From: Sepiola atlantica
Taxonomy: Eukaryota > Mollusca > Cephalopoda > Sepiida > Sepiolidae
Direction of reading: 5' to 3'
Length of the DNA stretch: 64,000 nucleotides
Assembly: GCA_963556195.1 (NCBI GenBank)
Contig: OY744523.1
Location: forward strand, 71,797,788-71,861,787
Part shown: piece after piece, positions 21,857 to 37,085 of the stretch
Position numbering within the stretch: position 1 is the first letter of the stretch
Layout of the letters: each line of letters opens with the position of its first letter
Program-made: the position numbers and the translations under genes
The notes under the pieces: generated by a model
What the model was told of the DNA's origin: nothing
The model's database searches: none
What the model saw: the letters and a program-made list of their open reading frames with translations, nothing else

Positions 21857-24223
21857 TCACAAGTTGATCACATTAAGTCCTAAAAGCCACTCATTTTGTT
21901 TACAAAGGGAGGGTTTGATTGACTTGATATATATAGCTTCCAGGACTTTGAGGTGGAATAGAGAATGCGATCTACTCATGACAGAAAACCAGTCACTAGT
22001 GTACGTCGACGCACATTCGACGCTATTTATAAGATGGTCAGCAATAGCAGACCCGGATGCGTTGACTAAATTATTTAAATTATTTAGTCGGCCCCGGCGT
22101 ATGGCAGGGGGGATGTGTTGTTTTATTCTGGATTCAAACCTTTGCACTGTGCTTCCCACGTATAGGGCATCGCACCGACATTTAAATTGATAAATAATAT
22201 TACTGATATGTTGGGGTGGGAGAACATCCTTATTAATAGATTTGAGAAAAAAAAACAAGTCTAGGATTAGATGCCTGACAACACCAATGCACAGCTACAG
22301 AAATTTGATTAGCAAATGTTATGCTAATATTACCCAATGAAGGTAATCTGAGGTACGCCGGGAATTTTGGAGGACCAAAAAGTTTAGGCTTGTTAAAGTG
22401 AGCGATCTTAGTAACGATATCAGAATTAACAATATCGAGAGGGTAACCTCTTTGATAAATTTAATATCCGAATCAATCAGGGATTCAGAGCAAATCTTTA
22501 AGGCACGATGAACCAAACATTTAATCCAATTTATTTTTCTTTGGATGGGACAAAAAGAGTCCCAGTGACAATATAAACCAGTAAATGTAGGTTTGCGGTA
22601 AACAGATGTTAGAAACAATGAATCAGATTTATGCACTAATACATCCAGAAAAGGAAGAGTGGAGTTGTGTTCCATCTCACAAGTGAACTTTAAGGCTGTG
22701 TGTAATTGATTGAGTGCATTAAAAAATAATATGGAATCTGACTCTTTATTATACACGCAAAATGTATCATCTACGTATCGAAAATATGTAAGTGGTTTAT
22801 TGATACGGGACAAAAGATTATGCTCGTGAAAACCTACGAAGATATTGGCCAACACAGGACCAAGGGGTGACCCCATAGAAATGCCGTCGATTTGCTGATA
22901 CATGACATTATCAAAACTGAATTCGACAGACATGGTAGCAAACCGCATCAGTTCTACGAAGACCTCCTCAGAGATAATAGGACGAACTTAGAAACCACGA
23001 TATAAAACATCAGCACAAATATCGATGGTTTCTTGTAAGGGAACGCATGTAAATAAACTGCTGATGTCGAAAGAACACATGAACTTATTCTCAGCAGAAA
23101 AAGGGCAATTGCGTATATATTCAGCAAAAGTGAATGAATCTTTAATACAGTTGGCCGAATATACTTCAACTACAGGTTGAAGCAATTCAGCCAACCATTT
23201 AGCTAACTGATGCTGAACCGACCCGACCATAGAGAGAATCGGTATTACGGGTATAATTTCCTTATGTGTTTTTGGTAGGTCGTAAAGACGTGGTCTTATA
23301 GACCCTATTGGTCGGATTATATCGTATATTTTCCCAGGAAGAACACCTTTCTTAACCAATTTAAGCAATCTTTTTTGAAAATTACTTTCAATGGAAAGGG
23401 TCTTGTCATGCGTATTAACAGGTCCGAGTCTTTTAAATTTATCGACGTCATCCAAGATCACCATCATTTTTGCCACATAATCGGCATAATCTAGAATCAT
23501 TACTCCCGAACCCTTATCTGGTTTGGTAATGATAATTTAACCGCAGAGATTTGATGGCAAGAAAATGCTTATTTTGCCAATTGAAATTAGAGCGGTCAAT
23601 GGGAGTGCCTGCATAAGCGTAGGCAAGATCATTAAGTCTTGTCTTCAATGCTAAGGGCTGGTCGACTGAAGACGAGGACAATTTCGAAATTTGTGAAAAT
23701 AAAACTTCAAATTCCGAAAAGATGTCTTCACGTTTGATAGATACGGGTGGAATACAGAATTCCAAGCCATGAGACAATACAAATTGCTCAGTGTCCGTCA
23801 ATTGGTATGTTGAAAGATTAAGGATATTTTTTAAGTTAGTCGTAGAACGACCAAATCTCTTCAGAATAAGAAACCGAAGTTTTTTATGATAGTTGGCATT
23901 AGACAAAGTAAAGAAACGTTGGTCAAATGAAGAAATAAACAGGAGAAACGGATGTAATCAAAGAAAGATAAGTTGTTTTTACAAAATTTCCATAGCGGAC
24001 GAAAATGTCTTAAAATTTAGCCAATGGAAGATGACAACTTATAAATTTCATCCCGTAAAAATATCCCCTCAATGTTGTGGCTACGAACTAAATTCGCCTT
24101 AGTAATGCGAAAACTTATATATGAAGGGCAAACTCGATTCGTTAAACATAAATTTAGAAAAGTAGTTTTGGATCGAGTTGAACGAATTTTTACTCTCAAT
24201 CTCACAAACTGGTTCAATTTCAT
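21857..24223 (-). pseudogene. Penelope-like RT / GIY-YIG polyprotein, broken
   Basis: Read on the minus strand. N-terminal part is 24223-23514, in two frames. Reverse transcriptase is 23536-22320: KPDKGSGV, DLPKTHK, SFDISSLFTCVPL, then GISMGSPLGPVLANIF (motif B) and RYVDDTFCVY (motif C, near 22780). The C-terminal endonuclease (22258-21857) has NIIYQFKCRCDALYVGST, then RIKQH. That is the GIY-YIG signature with extra cysteines, diagnostic of Penelope-like elements. Lesions: a stop after KLSSSIG (about 24017), a frameshift near 23536, an in-frame stop at 22989, a frameshift near 22455 and another in the A-run at 22247-22255. No functional protein is expected. Confidence 0.9.
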
Positions 24224-24238
24224 ATATATATATATATG
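24222..24238. repeat. short (TA)n array
   Basis: Eight TA units immediately before the Penelope-like start codon on one side and a plus-strand hammerhead fragment on the other. Confidence 0.85.
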
Positions 24239-24277
24239 ATGAGACTAAGAGAGCCCGAAACGACGTCGTCTGTAGGT
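24236..24277 (+). ncRNA. hammerhead 3' part, 5' side replaced by TA
   Basis: Plus strand: TGATGA (C3 is A, from the TA array), weak helix II, GAAA at 24257-24260. Helix III ACGA/TCGT is perfect. C is at position 17 (GUC triplet), then TGTAGG as the helix I 3' strand. The 3' half is nearly identical to those at 37182 and 45079. The 5' helix I strand and any promoter are gone. Confidence 0.5.
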
Positions 24278-24301
24278 GGAAAACACTTCAATAATAAATA
24301 A

Positions 24302-24306
<5 letters not shown>

Positions 24307-24351
<45 letters not shown>
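24307..24351. repeat. (TA)n array
   Basis: Pure TA after AATAAATAAATA. Confidence 0.95.
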
Positions 24352-24354
<3 letters not shown>

Positions 24355-25735
24355 ATAGTCACACAGAATCACATAATCACCGGTGCGATAATTTATTTCG
24401 AATATCCGGCCTTTTAAAGCACCCAAACGAGGAGATGACATGTTTGGAATGCACACACACACACGTCTTTTTTTCTTTGCAAGCAGAATTACCATAGCCA
24501 CAAAGTTTCAGTAGTATGGTTTATCACCTATGACCCGTTGGTTCAGTATTTGTTATATATTTATTAAAAGATAAAACTAATATTGTGATGTCCATTTTTA
24601 ATTAAATATTTACATTTCTCTCTTGATACCCAGTCGTTTTTTTATCAGATCTTCGACCTCTATCTTTCTTTTTCCTCATCTCCGTCTCTTCCCCTATTTC
24701 TTCACCTGTCTCTCTCCCCTTTTCTCTTCTCTTTGTTCTTCTTTTTATTTTGCTTTTATATCTCTCTTTTCCCTTTTCTTTCCTCTTCTCCGTCTTTCTC
24801 TCATTTTAATTAGTATTCACATCATGCTCCCCATACCACTACTTCTTTTATGATACGCCTTTTATTAACGTCATTTGACAATCATTTAATTCATTCAATA
24901 ATTTTGTTAAATTTTTTTCATAGATTAAAACGCAAATTATATCAAGTAAATACGTATATTTTGTTTAACGGCAGGAAATGAGAGTTCAGTTATTAATCAA
25001 ACCCTAATTCTAAAACGACTAGACAATTATACAGATAAATGGTTTGTTTCACTTTCGCTATCGTCTTAACATCATTACTATGTTTTATTGAAAAAGCGTG
25101 TTTTCGTTTCATTTTATTTTTATTTTTAACATACATATTTATACTTTTATTTGACAAATACAATTTATTCATATCTAATATTTATTTAGCATGACTTTCA
25201 GTTTCTACATTAGAGACACAACGTTCATTAAACATAGAGAAATGCCTGTTTAGTATTAATAAGGCGTTTAATTCTGTTTCTATCATTAACGCGCGTCACC
25301 AATTATTGTTTTTACAGTCGGTTTGCGTTTATATATTTTTAAATTCTGTAATATTCTTTGACATTAAGATTTTTAACTATTGTCTTGAATTCATTATATA
25401 AATATATTATTTTTTGTAGACTTCATCATGGGTTTTAGTATGAGTAATTCGATAGATTCTTACTTTTAGTTGAACCTTAGCAAAACATTTTACTCCCCGG
25501 ACGCAGAATTGCGATTATGGGTCACACTATCAAAACGTCGGCGAGTAAATCGTTCATATTTCGTGTATTTAATCCTACTGGTTGAGTTTCCAGTGTTGCT
25601 TTGAAACCGAAAGTACCGATAAAAGATCAAACTAATGTCCATTGAATAAAGAAATATATATGATCTTGCGCAAGTAATTGAGCACTCTTGTCATTTCTCC
25701 AATGACACTGAATCACACTACACACACACATATAT
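24352..25735. other. unassigned DNA, pyrimidine-rich patch
   Basis: 24610-24840 is T/C-rich on the plus strand and gives a spurious hydrophobic frame. The remainder is AT-rich with no recognised content. Confidence 0.5.
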
Positions 25736-25737
25736 AT

Positions 25738-25850
25738 GGGAAGCTTGAATTACTTACTGGGGAGCTTGAATTACCTACTTTTCGGGGGCTTGAATTACCA
25801 GCTTGAATTACCTACTGGGGAGCTTCAATTCCATACTTGGACAGCTCTCA
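25738..25850. repeat. ~20-bp tandem repeat
   Basis: About five imperfect copies of GCTTGAATTACCTACTGGGG. Confidence 0.75.
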
Positions 25851-25914
25851 TTACGTACTACACACCATCCTCGAGTGTCTTCGGTCTTTCTGTACAAGGG
25901 TTTGTCAGGATAAC

Positions 25915-26735
25915 CTGAGATGAAGATACTTCCCCTACAAGTAAACCCTGACCAAATATTCAAAACACTGGCTTATACGAGGAATGCTGCACCTTTTTTC
26001 CAAGTAATGTTACCTCAAGAAACACCACTTAGCTGGATACTCCACCAGACTAGATTAATTCTTGTCCTGGAATCCGGTAAGACCAGAGACCACAAGAAAG
26101 ATATACTATAACATAGTTCACGGGTCAATTGGAGAGGAAAATTAATATTCTTAACTTATTTACTAACTCAACGTTTGATAGGTAAAGGGGAGCATTAATA
26201 GAATATTCGAATATATATGTATCTGATATAGAGATCAAGTGTTAGCCCCAGGAATGGGGTCTCTTGATTTCTGAGAACTTCGACTGACGTAAAATAAAAT
26301 AACCTTACATGACGATACTTCCCCAACACTGACCAAATATTCAAAATAACATAGTATTCGAAACTCAAATAGGATCATCTCGTCATGGCTACACACTGGC
26401 TTATACGAGGAATGTGGCCACTTCCTCCTAGTAATGTTATCTCAAATAACAGCACTAAACTGGATACTTCACCAGACTAGATGAATTATTGTTCTGGAAT
26501 ACGATATGACGAATAGACCACAAGAAAGATATACTATAACATAGTTAACTAGTCAATTACGGGAGAGGAAAACTAATGTTCTGAACTCTTTTTACTAATT
26601 CAACTTTTGAGCCGTAAAACAAAACTTCGAATATTCGAATATCTATGTATTTCATATAGAGATCAAGTATTAACTACAGGAAGGGACCCCTTGATTCCTA
26701 AGAACTTCGACTGAAGTAAAATGAAACAAAGAGAA
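25915..26735 (+). repeat. tandem pair of ~400-bp repeat R3
   Basis: 25915-26300 and 26305-26735 are diverged direct copies. Shared blocks include CTGACCAAATATTCAAAA, GGCTTATACGAGGAATG, CACAAGAAAGATATACTATA and TTCTGAGAACTTCGACTGA-like ends. The second copy has a ~50-bp extra segment near 26345-26395. A third, partial copy is at 60160-60370. No coding signal. Confidence 0.8.
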
Positions 26736-26925
26736 ATATATGTTCACTATTTTAAATTTTATTCATCTTCCAAGTATTTTGATATTAAATTATTTTAAAA
26801 TGGTACTTCATTTTATTTGTTCTTATTGTTATTTTTATTTATTTATTTATTAATCTTTATTTTTATTTATTTCATTATTTATTCTACTCTATTTTATATT
26901 TAAAACAATATATACTATACATTAT

Positions 26926-26930
<5 letters not shown>
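26736..26930. other. AT-rich DNA
   Basis: Imperfect TTTAT runs; nothing supported. Confidence 0.5.
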
Positions 26931-26933
<3 letters not shown>

Positions 26934-27016
<83 letters not shown>

Positions 27017-27017
27017 G
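26934..27017. repeat. (TTA)n microsatellite
   Basis: Pure TTA. Confidence 0.97.
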
Positions 27018-27305
27018 ATATTATAAATAAAGTGGTATAAATTATAAAATACAAAGTTCTATTTTCCTATCGTAACTGGATATATGTATTTTGAAATAAT
27101 ACTAAAGTGTGATGTCGTTCTTGCTTGACTTCTATGTGTGATTCATGAGGGGCGCTGAAAAAGATACTTTTTGGAATCATCTAAAGTAATAGACAAAATA
27201 CAATATTCCAAATCGATTTAGAAAGGATCATACGCTAAATATTCGTAGTATAGAAATTCTAAAAACTAATATAAATAATGGGATAATTTTATTTATCTCA
27301 ACTTA

Positions 27306-27306
<1 letters not shown>

Positions 27307-27372
<66 letters not shown>
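27307..27372. repeat. (TA)n array
   Basis: Pure TA. Confidence 0.95.
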
Positions 27373-27376
<4 letters not shown>

Positions 27377-27799
27377 ATATCATAAAATCAAATTTTAGTA
27401 TGATATGAAAAAACACATATATTCAGTCAATATATGTCATTTTATATTAATAAAAATACATAGGATGCACCAAATTAAAATATTTAAATACAGAATGAAC
27501 AAAGTAAAAAAAAAGTAGAAAAATAAAAAATATTAAATATAATAATAATAGAAAATAAATAATAATAATAAATCATAAATCAAATAAAGTAGAGGTTAAA
27601 ATAAGTAAAAATTCAAATAATTTGAAGATAAAACAAATTATAATAGAGAACATACACATATTCAACGAAATAAATATTTAAATTATTATTATAAGAAAAA
27701 AACCTATTATAAGAAAAAACAGGATTTTATTTATTATAAAATATATACGGAAAAAATATAATTTGTTGTTTTTGTTTTAAATTCTCCAGATAACCTTAA

Positions 27800-28325
27800 A
27801 AATGTTTTCTTAAAGATGTGCAACTGCTTATATTCAAATTAACGCCAACAACGCGATGAACACATCGGACTTAATTTTCCCAAAACGTTAACAAGATCGG
27901 ACGTACAATATGGTATATCGACGAGGGGGTCAACCTCTTGCGGTTAATATTAACAAAGTTTTTGAAAAAGGAAGTATTATCTTTGAAAAGGGTGTTTTAC
28001 ACTGAAAGTCTCAGATATATACAAGAAAAAATAACATTTCTTGGTTTTCTCAAAGATGTGCGACCCTTTATATTCAAATTACCGTAAACTATGCGATGAA
28101 CACATCGGACTTCACTTTCCCAAAACGTCAAAAGGATCGGCCGTACAATTTGCTATATCGACGAGGGGACAACCTCTTGCAGTTTATACCAACAAAATTC
28201 GAAAAAGGATGTACCTTTTGAAAACGGGTGTTTTAACACCAAAACTCTCAGATATGTATTTAAAAAAATGATTTTATCCAGTATTAAGTAGATAAGAAAA
28301 AAACATCATTTCTTGGTTTTCTAAA
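27800..28325 (+). repeat. ~235-bp tandem repeat, 2.1 copies
   Basis: 27807-28020 and 28042-28260 match closely (GCGATGAACACATCGGACTT and ATATCGACGAGGGG in both). The start of a third unit (CATTTCTTGGTTTTCT) is seen at 28303-28318. The 76-residue open frame in the second copy is not conserved in the first and is probably accidental. Confidence 0.85.
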
Positions 28326-29610
28326 TCATCTAAATATATATACATATATATTAAAATATTATAAGAGTTTCCATTCGACTATCGGGCACCATCTATTATC
28401 TGTACGTTCTCCAAATTAGGCAGCTTGTGATATACTATATTATATCTTCATTAATTAAATGTACTTTTGTGATTATAATATCTTTTTAAAAACCTAATGC
28501 GGTTTCCCCTATGTACTATTTTTTGTATTACAAGGTTTCAGTAGTTTATATTATAGTTTAGATATTTAAATATTTGGATGGTCCGTGTAGATTATAAACT
28601 TTTAAAATACTGGATATTAACTGTCTATTTAATCTATTTGAGAATCAGATTTCAAAGCACTAGCAAAAATCAGTTAAATTGCATTGACCGATTAAGATGG
28701 GTGTAAGTGTTTTGTATAGGCAATAACACCCAATAGCTTTAATTGCTATGATGTGAATGTAAAACATTATTTGCGTAGGCCTGAAAAATTCATTTGAGGA
28801 ATGAAACACAAACGTGTCTCTTTAGCTTACTTGCCATACGTATATTTCATACTACTCTTTTCAGTCTCGATAAACAATGGATACCTTTAATAAGGGTGCA
28901 TTTACAGAAATAGTACGTCATATACGGCATTATCACGTTGACACACCGGTTCTCATTAGATCACCGAAGTTATTTGGGGATACCAGGCGCTGTATGTAGG
29001 AGGACGTTGACACTTCTTTTCAAGAACTGCAAAAATCTAATATCTACATCTCTCCTGACGGGGATATACGTGCGACTGTAGACCGCTTCTGAATTAGATA
29101 TTCCCTAGAAAATTCCTCATTTGAGAGAAGCCGGTTCAACCCGCCTAGGCTGAAGTTCGCTTCATATGCACATAGTTTATAGTGAAGCTAAGGATTGCTC
29201 AATCACCACCCCTCCTGAAGTAGCATGGAGAAGTCAAGGACGACTGGAAACAAGGTCGGAATTGGAAGAGAAAAGTTGATGTTATTTCTGAATCATTCTT
29301 TCTAGTACCCAACCAAAGTTTTTAAAATCTAGTCTAGTAGACTATTTAATAATCCATAGTCGGAGAAAAGATATGTGGATTCATAATTTTCCCAAGAGTA
29401 TTCGTAAAAGTAACAGTAGCTTCGAAATCGATGGATGGATGCTAGATAAATACTTCCACGTCAATCACAAGGAATACGACAATAACTGCTGCCTGTTTGT
29501 TGTCTGCGAAAACATTCTTGCATGCCTTCAGATAAACATGCATTTTGTGCACGCATAAATCTGCAATAGACTATTTATAAAAATTCCACTGATTCATGCT
29601 CAAGTATTTG
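28326..29610. other. unassigned DNA
   Basis: 28800-28856 carries the GTGTCTCTTTAGCTTA...GTATATTTCATA tail family. No gene recognised elsewhere. Confidence 0.45.
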
Positions 29611-29619
29611 TCTTTCTGC

Positions 29620-31962
<2,343 letters not shown>

Positions 31963-32008
<46 letters not shown>
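31963..32008. repeat. (TA)n array
   Basis: Pure TA. Confidence 0.95.
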
Positions 32009-32013
<5 letters not shown>

Positions 32014-33040
32014 AATATGTATTGAAGAATATGTGTATATATGTAAATATACATATACATATGATGACTGCAACGTCATTCAGAAAAGTGTCATTGTCTG
32101 AAGGACTATCCGTATTTGAGATTGTTAATATAGAAATCTAGCTTTGTACGACAGCTAGATCTCTATCTTGGTTCAAAAAGTTTAGTACCCGCAAAAGCAA
32201 TATAACAAGTAACAAGTTGAAACTGCAAGCCACCATGGTGAGAGAAGTGCTCTTCGAAATTTCCTTTATACATACACACATAAACACATATATGTACCAT
32301 ACTATATGTAATTGCATATTGGTTTACAATTCAATGTCGTTCTCTTAATATCAAGATTATTTTTCAATGGCATCAATTAAGGCTGCAATTACTATCATTT
32401 TAGATGTAGGGACTATGTAAGAAAAATATATATTCAAAATTATGATTAAATTTATGATACTAATTTACTATCTATCTTTTAGGGTTTATATTGTTTAATA
32501 TAGTATTAGGGTAAATTCCAATGTGAACCTATGGGACCGTATAATAGTTGTATTGGAATCATGTCGTATACATACAATTAGTGATCATTTCGTCTATTTT
32601 CTTTAATAGGTTACGAGTATGTTTAATCATAGATAATTATTCCTCCACCCACAAATCTAAAGGCTTAGAAGATTTTGCTTTTTAGACTGTGAACCATTTA
32701 ATATGATATAGAATTTTTTTTATTTTTATGATCCCAGTAAAATGTTAAACGTGTAAATTATTGAATGCATGTTTATGTTTCAAAATCCTTGGCTTTATAA
32801 TACCTACCGTAGCTGTGTTTTTTATACGGTATGATTTTGTATCGTTTTCCCTATCAATTTTTTTATATTCATATAATCAAATCAATATATTGTCTATTTG
32901 TTATATATTCTTCTTTGGGTATCACGTCTGTTTGCAGACATCTATGGTCATGGCTCTCCATTCTTTTCTGCGTATAGAGCCATGATATTGTTATGTAACT
33001 AAAATTATAAACATTGAACTCGACTTTTCTCTAAACACAT
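32009..33040. other. unassigned AT-rich DNA
   Basis: An imperfect hairpin around 32136-32165 (AATCTAGCT / AGCTAGATCT). No gene recognised. Confidence 0.45.
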
Positions 33041-33042
33041 CT

Positions 33043-33103
<61 letters not shown>
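33043..33103. repeat. (CA)n-(TA)n
   Basis: CA then TA dinucleotides. Confidence 0.95.
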
Positions 33104-33287
33104 GTCTCGGAAATTTCTCAACCATTAAAACTATATTAAAAAAATTTTAAAAACCTGAAGTCCCAAGTCATTCAGTAGAAAATCACTCATGTAGGTCAAT
33201 TTAATTTTTACAGTTATTATATTAGTTTGCTTCTAACTTTATTTAAGGGATCATCAGTTGTTTACCATGAAAAACTGTTTCGGGAAT

Positions 33288-33294
<7 letters not shown>
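33104..33294 (-). other. TA-bounded segment with CTGATGA
   Basis: About 190 bp between two TA arrays, ends weakly inverted (CGGAAATTTCTCAACCAT against CGAAACAGTTTTTCATGG). The minus strand has CTGATGA at 33258-33252 but only GAAG, not GAAA, at the expected distance. Possibly a decayed relative of the 4.0-4.3 kb element. Confidence 0.3.

Positions 33295-33351
<57 letters not shown>
33295..33351. repeat. (TA)n array
   Basis: Pure TA. Confidence 0.95.
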
Positions 33352-33353
<2 letters not shown>

Positions 33354-33704
33354 AGTGTATACCTCCATTAAAGATTACGGAAAACGTAATGCTTCACTAG
33401 TGTTAGTACTCGCAATTTATCTACATATATTACTAAAATATTCATATAAAATCATAGAATTATGCCAGTAATTACTTTTTATATATAAATTAGTATTATC
33501 ATTTCTGATGATCTAAAAAACACCCACCGTAAACTTGTATTATAAAGCGAAGGATTTGTACCCGAAATCATTTCAGGCGGTAGAATTAATATGGGGTTCA
33601 TGTTTGACTTGATATTTGTTTTTGCGCTTCCCAAGTGCACTTTAAATTATTTCATCCGGGGGTTTGTAAAACAGGTGTTTTACTCGCTTACTTTTCGTGA
33701 CAGA

Positions 33705-33708
<4 letters not shown>

Positions 33709-33787
<79 letters not shown>

Positions 33788-33790
33788 CAT
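33709..33790. repeat. (TA)n array
   Basis: TA with one GTATA interruption at the end. Confidence 0.95.
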
Positions 33791-36210
33791 AAAAATAAAT
33801 ACACATTGATATAGTATGGTAATTTGTCTAAAGCCAGCACAGTGAAAGAAAATATTAGCAAAATAAATAACTAGTGGTAATTTATGGGAGAAATATTGAG
33901 TGTTGAAATTATTGGAGCAAGATTACAAAATATTAATGATGTAATAAATTGTGTATTCTACTAAATTTTTAACATGCATATATATCGATATATATATTTA
34001 TATAACATGATATAATGCTATTTCATTCAGAAACATTTTTTATTTCGTGTTAAATTAAGAGCTCTGGTCGTACTATCCACTAATGAACTAATATATAACC
34101 CGTTTGTGCGAAGTAATAGCAATGTATATGATATATACAAATATTTATCTAAACTTAAATTTTTATTAACTTCTTCCATATGGGTAGAGCCTACAATTTG
34201 GATTCATAGTTGGGATTAAATGTGTTTGTTTCTTAACGCTTAAATTATAAATTCCTGATTATACAGAATTACACATACCTAGGATAATATACCCCTTACC
34301 CCCATCTTAAGATGTGTTAATATATTCTGTATACTCCTAATATTTACCTAGTACCGTGGAAACTTCTCTCTCCATATATCACAACTCTATATACATTTTT
34401 TACTGTTGATATACTTTTCCTGTAATTCCTATTTATTATCATTTCGACCCGATGTTCTGTTATTTAAGTCTGGTCTATATTAGTAATTTATTCATGTGGT
34501 TTATTTTGTATTTTTATTTTCATATTTAAAATTAATATTTTGATTTCTGATTATATACATTTTTATTTATTTATCATGTCTTATAGATAATTATGAATGC
34601 ATATTGTATCTTTAAGCATTAGATTTTATCCATAAAGGCACCATATATTTTTATTTTCATGATCTTTAATAGTCAATGTACTTTTATAACAAATATATTT
34701 AATTACCATTAGTTTTTTTAAAACTTACATTATAATATAATTTGTCTTTTGAGTAAGGTAGTTTGAAAATATATATACATATATATTTTTAAATATCATT
34801 TTTTTTCAAACGGTGAATAGTATTATTTACATTTTATTTTTAGATTTGCTTTAATGGAAATATTTTAGTTGAACAGAGCAGGGTTATTTTCCTTTAATAA
34901 AATGCCGTTACTTTGACCTATTTATACTGGAGTTTGAATTTCTTCTCGGAAAGATCGGGGCAGTTATTTTCTACTAAATTTTGGTTGCATTAATCGTAAT
35001 TTACCGGGGATAAAACTATTATTCTTGGAAATACTCTAACAAGACTCCATTTTCGTTTAACTTTGAACTATTAACATATTTAAATATAAAGTCTTATTTT
35101 GACGTGATTTAATTTACCCACGCCACATACACCAATATAGGTTGCCATCTACTTCTGTAGTGAATGGATATTTGATATGGAGAAATTATACATAATTTTG
35201 ATCCAAGAACTATGTATCTTTAAGTATTCATACTGCAATGGCGTTTTTTTTTCTTCTTGATTATGTTGTGAATTTGTTAGACAAGCCCTTTTGCCGTTGT
35301 TCTGCATATGTTTGAACCAGGTTCATTCTCTGGTTTATTAAGAACGCTTCTCCTGATTTCCGCACTCGTATATGATACTAAACATTGGCAAAGATAAGGC
35401 ATTTAAAAGTGTAAGCACTCAACTCTGACAACTTAAAATCATTGTCGTGTTTGTTAACTACGCTAGCAAAAGGTGTGTAGTCTTCGTAGATTCACCTTTT
35501 GAGATTCATGGATTTGAACCTTTTGTTAACAAGACGTGTTTGGGCTAAACAATATAGTCAAAAATTGTATCGCTTCAACAAATGTAAGGTCACTGTTTTT
35601 AGTGGCAATATATAATTGCTGAATTTGGTGTGTTCAACCGTACCAAATTTTCTTAATAGCAAAATAAACTTTTTAAAATCGGTTCAATTCACTAAGTGCA
35701 TATTATAAATGTCCTTGTATTGTCTAAAATACGAAGTAAACGTAATCTCGTTCTCAGAGTCGAAATTAAACTTATCAACAGTGCTTCAAATAGTGTTTGG
35801 TGAAAATACACTTTGATCTTTACAATTTTTATCCCACTTCGATAATTGGTATGATTAATTCTGTTCTTGATGGTTATGAAGAATCATTTCTTCAAATAGT
35901 TTCATTTGTTCCAGTTTTTCTGTTTCCATTTCCTTCTAATATTCCATTTTTCTTAGCTGTCGTTCTTGAAAATGTCCTTTTTGTTCTTTGAATTTTTTAT
36001 AGTCGAAACTTTTCTGTTTCAATTTTCTTCCGATATTCAGTTTCTTTATCTGTATTCTTCTGATATTCTATTTTTTCTGTTTTATTTACTTCTGATATTC
36101 GACTTGTTTTTTCTGTAATTGTAGTTGCTTATCTTGTTAGTGCCTGAAACTTCTAAAATAATATTTTGAAATTCCTTAATATTTCGTTACTTGAAATAAG
36201 TTGACTTTTA
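33791..36210. other. unassigned AT-rich DNA
   Basis: 2.4 kb with the lowest visible repeat content in the window. Short T-rich frames exist (for example 35797-35991), but none has a recognisable domain. A spaced CTGATATTC-like motif recurs around 36030-36100. Confidence 0.5.
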
Positions 36211-36212
36211 GT

Positions 36213-36294
<82 letters not shown>
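36213..36294. repeat. (CA)n-(TA)n
   Basis: CA then TA. Confidence 0.95.
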
Positions 36295-36298
<4 letters not shown>

Positions 36299-36420
36299 GA
36301 GTTCTTACAAAAATATATGTTTAAATATATACTCTTTCTAATATCCGAAAATGTTCTAAATTGCAATCTCAGACAAATTGTATTACAAGCTTCAGAGCAT
36401 ATCTACTATCATAGGTGCAG

Positions 36421-36600
36421 TCCGATGAGCAAAGGAAAAATCAATCCATAATAATACATTTCATTTTTATCTTACAATTTCTTCATCTTCATATATCACC
36501 GAACAACCACAACCAAATTTTACCTCTGTACTTTCAATATTTTTACTTTCATATATTAGTGAATGCCTGTAATTTTACTTTGTCACGCCGACAAACAAAA
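36421..36600 (+). repeat. dispersed repeat R2, copy 2
   Basis: Matches 21385-21490 and 55365-55530: CAATCCATAA, CTTCATATATCACCGAACAA, then TTAGTGAATGCCTGTAATTT. It is directly followed by a tRNA-like SINE head. Confidence 0.6.
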
Positions 36601-36720
36601 AGGTTGTGCGACATACGCTTGGATTATGTTGATGCGAATAAGTCCGAATACCCTATCGTCAGTGTCGTGCGACATAGGTTCGAATCCTCGTCGCCAGTCT
36701 TATGTCCTTGAAGGGCCGAT
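36598..36720 (+). mobile_element. tRNA-like SINE head
   Basis: A consensus B-box GGTTCGAATCC at 36677-36687, preceded by a diverged tRNA-like stretch. No hammerhead core follows in the next 60 nt. The boundary with repeat R2 is within a few bases, so they may form one composite. Confidence 0.5.
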
Positions 36721-36960
36721 AATAATTAAGACAACACGATGATATATTTAAAAGAGTACATTTATAGAGAACAAAATAGTATGTTACAGAAAGTCTGCGT
36801 CCGATACTGTAGCTAGGACTGTCACGAATGTCTGCCGCCGTTACTGCTACGACACTTCGTCGTAACTCTATTCATAGTCTCTAAAAGATTCCATCTACTT
36901 ACGAAATAGGGTAGATCAGCATCACACTAATACAGATATTTTTTTTAATGGAAATATATT

Positions 36961-37085
36961 AAACTACACAGAGGCGTCCGCGTTTCGTCCCCGTAGGGAA
37001 TCGTCAGGCTCTGGAAGGTTTCCTACGTGGATGTAACGCCGACGCTTCTGTGCAGCTTCATTGCCATAGGTATATGTTCATAACT

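Larger units (their letters stand above)
21720..24223 (-). mobile_element. Penelope-like retroelement with 3' hammerhead
   Basis: The unit comprises the broken coding region (24223-21857), about 90 bp of 3' sequence and a hammerhead motif at 21763-21727. In Penelope-like elements, hammerheads are known to lie in the terminal repeats flanking the coding region (established knowledge). Only the 3' one is visible here in the same orientation. The 5' side starts directly after a short (TA)n array, so the upstream terminal repeat is missing. Exact element ends and target duplication were not identified. Confidence 0.85.

Noticed and set aside
28041..28271. 76-residue open frame
   Set aside because: Lies in a tandem repeat; the neighbouring copy does not keep the frame.
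36598..36720. Functional tRNA gene at the B-box
   Set aside because: B-box is good but the 5' half does not form a cloverleaf by eye, and no A-box fits at the right distance.
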